Source of the DNA: DASYKT01 sp035995185
GTDB taxonomy: Bacteria > Acidobacteriota > Blastocatellia > Pyrinomonadales > Pyrinomonadaceae
Direction: 5' to 3'
Length of the DNA stretch: 64,000 nt
NCBI GenBank assembly: GCA_035995185.1
Contig: DASYKT010000034.1
Coordinates: 22,972-86,971 of the forward strand
Positions 57,963 to 64,000 of the stretch are shown one piece after another. The translations under genes and the position numbers were made by a program. The notes below the pieces were generated by a model. The model worked only from the letters and a program-made list of their open reading frames with translations, was not told the DNA's origin and searched no databases. The first letter of the stretch is position 1; each line of letters starts with the position of its first letter.

Positions 57963-60470
57963 ATGAAAGAAACTCGTGAAATAATACCGACTCGCCCCGT
58001 TGAACGAAGAGGAGGATTGGAACGTCCGATGGACCCCCAATTCCCCGATAACGGAAGTTATGCCTACAGGACCCCGACCGTTGAACAGGGTAGTTTTCAG
58101 GTATATGAGTACTGGCGGGCTATTCGTAAAAGATTGTGGCTGGTGGTAGGCATTGCCGTATTGATCACCACGCTGACGGCGCTCTATATGTCGCGCAAGC
58201 CGAACATGTACCGGGCCATGGCTACGGTTCAGGTCGACCTCGAGCAGGCTAACCCGGACCTGGTCAGCAGCGAAAGCCGCCGTCCGGTCAGTGGCGATCC
58301 GGCCTACTTCAACACGCAGCTGCAGCTTTTGACCAGCGACAACCTTTTGCGGCGTACCGTAAAGGACATGGATCTCGAGCACAACGCGGAATTCGTGAAG
58401 ACGGTAAATGACGACTCTGTCTCGACCACGCAATCGATCCTGCGCAGCTTAGGGCTGGCAAATAAGGACACCGCCACCAGGCAGGTCAAGGAATACAAGG
58501 ACCTGGCCCCGAGCCAAACCGGCGAGCTCAAAACCGTCGACGATATGAGGGAAGCTCTCAGGGTTTTGCCCTTCGTTGAGAATCTTAAAAAAGGTATCAG
58601 CATCGAACCGATCAGGGAAAGCCGCTCCACACTTAAGGAGACGAGGCTGATCGAGATCTCATACCATCACACGAACCCTGCTTTAGCGGCCACCATCGTG
58701 AACGGGATCGCCGACACCTTTACGCGTTTGAACCAGGAAAAGCGTTCGCGTTCGAGCAGCGATACCAACACCTTTTTAGAAGAGCAGATAGCTAACTACC
58801 AGACCCGCATCAAGGAAGACGAAGAAAATAAAGCGGGCCTGGAAAGGAACGCCGGTATTTTGAACACCGGTGAAGACGCCAGCCAGACCCTGGTCATGGA
58901 TAGGTTGGCGCTGCTGAACAAACAGCTGACCGAAGCGGAAAACAACCGCCAGAAAGCCGAAGCGGCTTACCGCGCGGCCGTCAAGAATCAGGATACCTTA
59001 AACGCCCTGGCCGATAAGGAAACCGCGCCGGCGACCACGGTGCGCGACAGCGTCGTGCGGACGGTCGAATCCAATCTCAAGTCCAAGATCGATGAAGCGG
59101 TCGCGGACCGGCAGAAACTCCTGGTGGAATACACACCGGAAGCCCCTGAAGTAAAGGAGCTTGATAAGAAGATCAGCTCGCTCGAGGGTGCTATAAAAGA
59201 GAATCGCGCCACGGCGCAGCAGGACCTGGAAACCGTGCGGAAACGCGGCCGGGATATGGTCGCCAATGTCTTTCTGGTTGATTTCGAAAAAGCGAAAGGC
59301 CAGGAGGTCAAGGTCAGGGCTGAATACAACAACCAGTATAACTCGGCGCAGGGACAGAACAGCGCCGCGATCAATATCAAAATACTGGGAGACCGGATCG
59401 AAACCAATAAGGATTTTCTGGAAAGCCTGCTCAAACAGCAGCGTGAGACCAATGTGGTGGCGGCCGGAACCGATAACAATATCAGCGTAGTGGACCACGC
59501 GCTGCCGTCGGACATTCCGGTGTCCCCTCGGCGTTTGATGACCGTGGCCGTGTCATTTATTCTCGCCACGCTGTTCGGCGCGGGGTTGGCATTGTTCCTC
59601 GAGTATCTTGACGATACCATCCGTTCGACCGAGGAAGTGGAAAAATACCTGCAGCTGCCGGCGCTGGCAGCCATTCCGACCATCGATGCGCTGGCTAAAA
59701 AGCGGCTGCTGCTGGTGGGAAATAATCTGGGCGACGAAATAAAAAGCGATACGACCTCGGAGCTGTTGATCCACTCCGATTCCCGCTCATCGCTTGCGGA
59801 AGCTTACCGGCAATTGCGTACTTCGATACTGCTTTCGACCGCCGGGCACGCGCCGAAATCGCTGCTGGTCACGTCCAGCCTTCCTTCGGAAGGAAAGACC
59901 ACGACCGCGGTCAATACCGCCATCAGCCTGGCGCAAACCGGCGCCAGCGTCCTGATAATCGACGCCGATATGCGGCGTCCCCGCTTGCACAGCATCTTTG
60001 GCGTCGGAAACGCCGAAGGGTTAAGCTCCGTGCTTTCCAGCGGCATGGCGGACGAAGACGTTCTCAGCATAATTTCTTATGATGAACCGACGAAACTTCA
60101 CGTTCTGCCTTCCGGCCCGATCCCGCCCAACCCGGCGGAACTTATCGGGTCCGATCAGATGCGGCTGTTGTTAAAAGGAATGGAAAACCATTTTACGCAC
60201 GTCGTGGTTGACTCTCCTCCGATCGCGTCCTTTACGGACGGTGTTCTGATCGGTTCGGTGGTTGACGGTGTGCTGCTCGTCGTTCATTCCGGAAAGAGCT
60301 CGCGTCAGGTCGTCAAACGGGCCAAGCAGTTCTTAAGCGAGGTCGGAGCAAAGATCTTCGGCGTGGTCTTAAACAATGCCAACCTGCGGGCGCATGACGA
60401 TTATTATTACTACCAGAGTTACTACTACCGCGGTGGATATTATCGTCAGGACGAGGAAGAGAATAAATAG
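57963..60470 (+). CDS. Wzc-type polysaccharide co-polymerase with BY-kinase domain
   Basis: The 835-residue protein regulates chain length and export of exopolysaccharide. Residues about 40-530 hold a Wzz domain with two membrane segments (VVGIAVLITTLTALYMSRK; LMTVAVSFILATLFGAGLAL) and a periplasmic coiled coil (about 260-410). Residues about 600-800 form a bacterial tyrosine kinase: Walker A SLPSEGKTTTAVNTA, Walker A' LIIDADMRRPR, and Walker B VVVDSPP. The tail YYYYQSYYYRGGYYRQDEEE is a tyrosine cluster for autophosphorylation. It is a fused Wzz-kinase, unlike the split form in Firmicutes. Confidence 0.95.
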   Translation: MKETREIIPTRPVERRGGLERPMDPQFPDNGSYAYRTPTVEQGSFQVYEYWRAIRKRLWLVVGIAVLITTLTALYMSRKPNMYRAMATVQVDLEQANPDLVSSESRRPVSGDPAYFNTQLQLLTSDNLLRRTVKDMDLEHNAEFVKTVNDDSVSTTQSILRSLGLANKDTATRQVKEYKDLAPSQTGELKTVDDMREALRVLPFVENLKKGISIEPIRESRSTLKETRLIEISYHHTNPALAATIVNGIADTFTRLNQEKRSRSSSDTNTFLEEQIANYQTRIKEDEENKAGLERNAGILNTGEDASQTLVMDRLALLNKQLTEAENNRQKAEAAYRAAVKNQDTLNALADKETAPATTVRDSVVRTVESNLKSKIDEAVADRQKLLVEYTPEAPEVKELDKKISSLEGAIKENRATAQQDLETVRKRGRDMVANVFLVDFEKAKGQEVKVRAEYNNQYNSAQGQNSAAINIKILGDRIETNKDFLESLLKQQRETNVVAAGTDNNISVVDHALPSDIPVSPRRLMTVAVSFILATLFGAGLALFLEYLDDTIRSTEEVEKYLQLPALAAIPTIDALAKKRLLLVGNNLGDEIKSDTTSELLIHSDSRSSLAEAYRQLRTSILLSTAGHAPKSLLVTSSLPSEGKTTTAVNTAISLAQTGASVLIIDADMRRPRLHSIFGVGNAEGLSSVLSSGMADEDVLSIISYDEPTKLHVLPSGPIPPNPAELIGSDQMRLLLKGMENHFTHVVVDSPPIASFTDGVLIGSVVDGVLLVVHSGKSSRQVVKRAKQFLSEVGAKIFGVVLNNANLRAHDDYYYYQSYYYRGGYYRQDEEENK

Positions 60471-60494
60471 GCGGGCGGAAAGTTATTTGTGGAC

Positions 60495-60599
60495 GTAGCG
60501 CCGGCGTTTCGCCGGCTGTCGTGAAGGCGTCTCGCCTTCACCTTTTCAAAAACCGTGAGCGGGACGCTCACAGGACAGCCACCGGGACGGTGGCGCTAC
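60495..60599. repeat. Family C element (GTAGCGCC module) between Wzc and epimerase genes
   Basis: GTAGCGCCGGCGTTTCGCCG and CACCGGGACGGTGGCGCTAC are inverted ends around GTGAAGGCGTCTCGCCTTCAC and GTGAGCGGGACGCTCAC hairpins. It lies within an apparent operon, 24 bases after the Wzc stop. Confidence 0.85.
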
Positions 60600-60618
60600 A
60601 TTAATGCTTTAAAATTAG

Positions 60619-61635
60619 ATGACCGAAAAAATGAAAGTTCTGGTTACAGGTGCGGGTGGTTTCATAGGAAGCCACCTTGTCACTTTTTTGCGGCAAAAAG
60701 GCTTCTGGGTTCGCGGTGTCGATATCAAGGAACCGGAGTTCTCGCCTATCGATGCCGATGAATTCCTGCTGCTCGATCTGCGGCGGTGGGAGAATTGCCT
60801 CAAGGCGACCGAGGGGATCGACGAGGTCTATGCGCTGGCCGCTGACATGGGCGGCATGGGTTTTATCTCGGCGCATCATGCCCAGATCCTTTACAACAAT
60901 TCACTGATCAACCTGCACACGCTCGAAGCGGCGCGCGAGAACGGCGTCAGTAAATATCTTTATACCTCGTCGGCCTGTATCTACCCGGAATACCTTCAGG
61001 AAGAAACCAATGTTCAGCCGTTAAAAGAAGAGGACGCCTACCCGGCACAGCCTCAGGACGCCTACGGTTGGGAAAAGCTCGTCAGCGAGATCCTTTGCCA
61101 TCATTACCGCAACGATTACGGCCTGGAAACGCGGACCGTCAGATTTCATAATATCTTCGGCGAAAAAGGCACCTGGGAAGGCGGCCGGGAAAAAGCTCCC
61201 GCGGCCCTTTGCCGCAAGATCGCCAATGCCAAGCTGAGCGGCGAGCATTCCATCGACATCTGGGGCGACGGCGAGCAGACCCGTTCCTTTTGCTATATCG
61301 AAGATTGTGTGGAAGGCCTTTACCGGCTGATGCGCTCGGATTTTCATGAACCTCTCAATCTCGGCCAGGACCGCATGGTGACCATTAACGAGCTTGCCGA
61401 TATCATCGCCCGCATCGCCGGGATTGAGATCCAAAAGCAGCATATTGACGGGCCACAGGGCGTGCGCGGACGCAATTCCGATAACACCAAATTGCGGGAA
61501 GTGTTAGGATGGGAACCACAGGTCTCTCTGGAAAAGGGGTTGGAAGTGACCTATCGCTGGATCGAGGAACAGGTCAGGGAAAATTTAGCAGCCGCTTCCG
61601 GCGCTTCCGGAAAAACTTCGACCGCACAATTATGA
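60619..61635 (+). CDS. GDP-mannose 3,5-epimerase (SDR family)
   Basis: The 338-residue protein is very like the plant enzyme that converts GDP-D-mannose to GDP-L-galactose. The NAD motif GAGGFIGSH is at about 11-19. ADMGGMGFISAHHAQILYNN, SSACIYPEYLQEETNV with Cys120, DAYGWEKL with Y149 and K153, RFHNIFGEKGTWEGGREKAP with K192, and GPQGVRGRNSDN follow. All four catalytic residues match the Arabidopsis numbering (C145, Y174, K178, K217) at a constant offset of 25. A plain UDP-glucose 4-epimerase is unlikely. Placement before two glycosyltransferases suggests L-galactose or a gulose intermediate in the exopolysaccharide. Confidence 0.87.
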   Translation: MTEKMKVLVTGAGGFIGSHLVTFLRQKGFWVRGVDIKEPEFSPIDADEFLLLDLRRWENCLKATEGIDEVYALAADMGGMGFISAHHAQILYNNSLINLHTLEAARENGVSKYLYTSSACIYPEYLQEETNVQPLKEEDAYPAQPQDAYGWEKLVSEILCHHYRNDYGLETRTVRFHNIFGEKGTWEGGREKAPAALCRKIANAKLSGEHSIDIWGDGEQTRSFCYIEDCVEGLYRLMRSDFHEPLNLGQDRMVTINELADIIARIAGIEIQKQHIDGPQGVRGRNSDNTKLREVLGWEPQVSLEKGLEVTYRWIEEQVRENLAAASGASGKTSTAQL

Positions 61636-61656
61636 TCACCGGCTTCACGGTTTCCG

Positions 61657-62583
61657 ATGAGTGAGAATCCGATAAAAGTTGCCCTGGTAATCCCGGTTTT
61701 CAATCGCCGGGAAACTACCTTACAGGCCCTGCGCAGTTTATCAAGGATCGATAAAACCGGGCTGGACGTGCGCATTTTCATCGTGGACGATGGCTCGACC
61801 GACGGCACGAGCGACGCCATTCGCGGCGAGTTTCCGGAAGTCGAGATCATTGCCGGCGACGGCTCACTGCATTACGCCGGCGGCACTAATCGCGGCATCA
61901 TGGCCGCTTTTTCCTGGGACGCTAAATACATTTTGACAATGAACGACGACTCCGTTTTTCACGACCAGTTTTTGCGGCGGCTGGTGAGTGCGGCGGAAGA
62001 AAATCCCCGGTCGATAATCGGAGCGCTGCTCTTATTGTGGGACCAGCCGCACAAGGTTTTTCAGGTCGGGCAAGTCTGGCGCACTTTTTACGGCGGGTGG
62101 CATATCCCGCAGCACCTGACGGCTTTTAACATCCCGAAAACCGTTTTCGAGGTTGAGTGCATCGTCGGCAATTGCGTGCTGTTTCCGGTCGACGCTATCA
62201 AAGAATGCGGGCTGATGGACGAAAAGAGATTTAAGTACGGCTGGGGCGACGCGCAATACCTGATGCGGATGCGAAAAGCGAAATGGAATCTGCTGATCGA
62301 GCCGAAAGCAATGGTCTGGTGCGAACCGAACACTTATCCGCGGCCGCTGCATGTTTCACCGGTCAGGGAAGTTTTGAATGTTTTGTTTTTTAATGAGAAG
62401 CATCCGCTTAATCTGAAGCGGCAATTTGTCGCGCGTTGGGATGCTTCTCCCTCCAAACTTCAGGCGTTAGCGGCATTCGGTGTTTATCTTTTCAGGCTGG
62501 GACTAAAAGCGGTCAGGCTTAAAGACCCTTGGAAAAATGTTGCCGACCCCGAACAGCCCTGGCGCACCACCGATCAAAATTAA
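61657..62583 (+). CDS. Family 2 glycosyltransferase
   Basis: The 308-residue protein has a GT-A fold: ALVIPVFNRRETTLQALRSL near residues 9-28, FIVDDGSTDGTSDAIR, the NDD motif in LTMNDDSVFHD, and GWGDAQYLMRMRKA near the catalytic base region. The C-terminus lacks clear membrane helices. GT2 enzymes transfer a sugar from a nucleotide donor with inversion. It lies 21 bases after the epimerase, so it may use GDP-L-galactose or another GDP sugar, though the donor cannot be read from sequence. Its 3' end overlaps the proposed start of the next gene by 55 bases. Confidence 0.9.
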   Translation: MSENPIKVALVIPVFNRRETTLQALRSLSRIDKTGLDVRIFIVDDGSTDGTSDAIRGEFPEVEIIAGDGSLHYAGGTNRGIMAAFSWDAKYILTMNDDSVFHDQFLRRLVSAAEENPRSIIGALLLLWDQPHKVFQVGQVWRTFYGGWHIPQHLTAFNIPKTVFEVECIVGNCVLFPVDAIKECGLMDEKRFKYGWGDAQYLMRMRKAKWNLLIEPKAMVWCEPNTYPRPLHVSPVREVLNVLFFNEKHPLNLKRQFVARWDASPSKLQALAAFGVYLFRLGLKAVRLKDPWKNVADPEQPWRTTDQN

Positions 62584-63848
62584 CATCAAAAATTAACTGG
62601 GCGGTTTCTGATATCACAGCAAAGCCGGAAAAAATTTTTTACATCTGGGACTATCTGGAATGGGGCGGCGCCCAGATACATTGGTTCGCTTTGATGCGGG
62701 AAGCAAAAAAGCACCGTCCCGTGCTGGCCATCCTGCCCAAAGGTTCCGACCCTCAGCTCACCGATATTCTCGCGCAAAACGATATCCCGTACGAGTTTCT
62801 TCCTCGTTTTCGAAATATCGGCCCGGCTTTCAGCCTGCGCGAAAAGCTCGTCCGGCACCGCGATAAACTGCGCAGCGAATACCAGCTGATAACCCGCCTG
62901 GGAAAATATAAATTAAAAGACAGCGTGGTGCATATCGATCTCGCGCCGTGGCATTCGCTGCTCACTTTGTGCTATATCTGCGCCAGGAGCGGCCAGGTGT
63001 TTATCACCATGCACAACCGCATTACGAGCGATTCCGCGCTGCGGAAATCCCTGTGGAAGATAAAGCTTAAGATCATCTCTCGTTTTAGTAATTTTCACAT
63101 ACTTGCGTCTAACAATGACGCCAAGGAATATCTTCGCGATCTCGCGCCAGAGAGATTGGTCGATGACATAAAGATCACTTACACGAGTGTCAACCCGGCG
63201 GAGATCGACGAGGTCTTGCGTAGCGAATTCGACCGCGGCGCGCTCGGCGAAAAATTCGGCATCGCGCCGGACAAGCTGACCGTTCTCTGCGTCGGCCAGT
63301 TCGTCGAACGCAAGGGACGCTGGGTCTTTCTGGCGGCCGCGAAAAAAGTTTTAGAGAGTGAAAAAGACATTCAATTCGTGTGGGTATCAAATTCCAAACC
63401 GACCGCTGAAGACGAGCAGAGAATTGCGGAATACGGGCTGGGAGATAATTTCATGCTCATCACTTCCGACCGGATCGGAAACGAGCGCCGCGACCTGCTT
63501 CAAATGTTCCGGCTCGGCGATATTTTTGTTTTGCCAAGCCTTCTCGAAGGGCTGCCTATCGCTTTGCTGGAAGCGATGGCGATGAAGATCCCCGTGATCT
63601 CGACGAATATCAACGGTATTCCGGAGGCTCTTATTCACGAAAAGACCGGCCTGCTGGTCGAAGCCGGTGACGCCGACGGCCTGGCGGAAGCTATAATAAG
63701 GCTGAAAAAAGACGCGGCGCTCCGCAAGGAATTGGCGGTCAATGGACGCAGTATCGTGATGGAAAAATTCGATGAAAGAGAAGCAGCCAAAACGGCCTGG
63801 AAAAGCTACGCGGAAGCGTTTGGGAATAGTGAAGTGATAAGTGAATAG
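62529..63848 (+). CDS. Family 4 glycosyltransferase, start uncertain
   Basis: The 439-residue frame has the GT4 GT-B layout: WDYLEWGGAQIHWFALMREA near 42-61, then FGIAPDKLTVLCVGQFVERKG, and the EX7E nucleotide-sugar motif EGLPIALLEA with GIPEALIHEKTGLLVEAGD. GT4 enzymes retain the donor anomeric configuration. The only start upstream of the conserved GGAQ segment is TTG 62529, overlapping the previous gene by 55 bases; an ATT at 62592 is possible. The C-terminal residues NSEVISE are encoded by an AGTGATAAGTGAATAG-type tandem repeat. It is the last complete gene of the window. Confidence 0.85.
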   Translation: MEKCCRPRTALAHHRSKLTSKINWAVSDITAKPEKIFYIWDYLEWGGAQIHWFALMREAKKHRPVLAILPKGSDPQLTDILAQNDIPYEFLPRFRNIGPAFSLREKLVRHRDKLRSEYQLITRLGKYKLKDSVVHIDLAPWHSLLTLCYICARSGQVFITMHNRITSDSALRKSLWKIKLKIISRFSNFHILASNNDAKEYLRDLAPERLVDDIKITYTSVNPAEIDEVLRSEFDRGALGEKFGIAPDKLTVLCVGQFVERKGRWVFLAAAKKVLESEKDIQFVWVSNSKPTAEDEQRIAEYGLGDNFMLITSDRIGNERRDLLQMFRLGDIFVLPSLLEGLPIALLEAMAMKIPVISTNINGIPEALIHEKTGLLVEAGDADGLAEAIIRLKKDAALRKELAVNGRSIVMEKFDEREAAKTAWKSYAEAFGNSEVISE

Positions 63849-63893
63849 TGAATAGTGATAAGTGATAAGTGATTAGTGATTAGTGATAACAAG
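63826..63893. repeat. AGTGATA tandem repeats at the end of the GT4 gene
   Basis: Seven to eight-base units (AATAGTG, AAGTGAT, TAGTGAT) repeat about nine times from the last codons of the gene through its stop and beyond. Similar GAATAGTGAATAG or AATAGGGAATAG strings sit at the stops of rel (near 9824) and the LysR gene (near 18336). Confidence 0.65.
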
Positions 63894-63905
63894 TGGTTAG
63901 AGAAT

Positions 63906-63973
63906 GAGGTCAGAACCGGGAGCAGTAGCGACCGGGTTTCGGGTTCGTGTTGTTTCGTGTGATTTCGTGGTTC
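63906..63973 (+). repeat. Family A element followed by a family E half
   Basis: GAGGTCAGAACCGGGAGC then AGTAGCGACCGGGTTTC (63906-63937) is an A-subtype copy. A TTCGTGTGATTTCGTGGTT half of family E follows, the same A-then-E order as at 9858-9976. The window ends before any second E arm is seen. Confidence 0.8.
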
Positions 63974-64000
63974 CAGTTCTTATCTCTTAAAACCTGTAAC

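Noticed and set aside
1..64000. rRNA and tRNA genes
   Set aside because: Intergenic regions were read for tRNA-like and rRNA-like sequence and none was recognised; a dedicated search was not possible.

Overview
The window looks like a chromosomal segment of an Acidobacteriota member, most likely class Blastocatellia (Pyrinomonadaceae-like). This is inferred from gene content: an Oar-type TonB-dependent receptor with an N-terminal carboxypeptidase-regulatory-like domain, several TPR lipoproteins, a TonB-ExbB-ExbD-ExbD cluster, separate secD and secF, and a Wza/Wzc exopolysaccharide locus. No rRNA, tRNA, transposase, phage gene or CRISPR array was seen.

Layout. 1-9.8 kb (+): yajC-secD-secF, then tonB-exbB-exbD-exbD-TPR lipoprotein, then a bifunctional Rel (p)ppGpp enzyme. 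10.5-26.2 kb: a cell-wall (murein) sugar recovery island. It holds an exported NagZ, a sodium:solute symporter, the MurNAc-6-P etherase MurQ, a TonB-C protein and a BadF-type amino-sugar kinase on the minus strand. A LysR regulator, a serine-hydrolase/NamZ fusion, a TonB-dependent receptor and NagA are on the plus strand. Read together these form a near-complete PTS-independent route: NamZ and NagZ release MurNAc and GlcNAc outside the cytoplasm, the symporter imports them, the kinase makes the 6-phosphates, MurQ converts MurNAc-6-P to GlcNAc-6-P, and NagA deacetylates it. 26-34 kb: YceI, an EamA transporter, a TPR protein, and a pyruvate dehydrogenase cluster (pdhA, pdhB, pdhC) interleaved with three small unrelated genes. 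34.7-43.2 kb: a small repetitive lipoprotein, a YyaL-type thioredoxin protein, two little-known exported proteins and ETF-ubiquinone oxidoreductase. 43.3-49 kb (-): rpoZ, gmk, yicC, an APH-fold kinase, a TM protein and an MsbA-type exporter, with a small repeat protein on the opposite strand. 49-56.7 kb: an OmpA-family protein, a solute-binding lipoprotein coupled to a second NagZ, and mutS. 56.9-63.8 kb (+): polysaccharide export (Wza, Wzc/tyrosine kinase), GDP-mannose 3,5-epimerase and two glycosyltransferases.

The most unusual property is the density of short structured repeats, at least six families. They fill most intergenic gaps and in several places have become coding sequence: inside mutS, in the linkers of the PDH E2 subunit, at the C-terminus of a lipoprotein, and as the hydrophobic core of the NamZ-fusion signal peptide. 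Two copies of another element flank the PDH cluster as inverted repeats. A second candidate novelty is an 88-residue acidic protein with a duplicated 11-residue motif flanking five EP(N/D)T units, encoded antisense to the end of a small membrane protein.

Limits: all calls come from reading the sequence and translations. No homology search, HMM, folding or expression data were available, so substrate assignments and repeat consensus boundaries are inferences.
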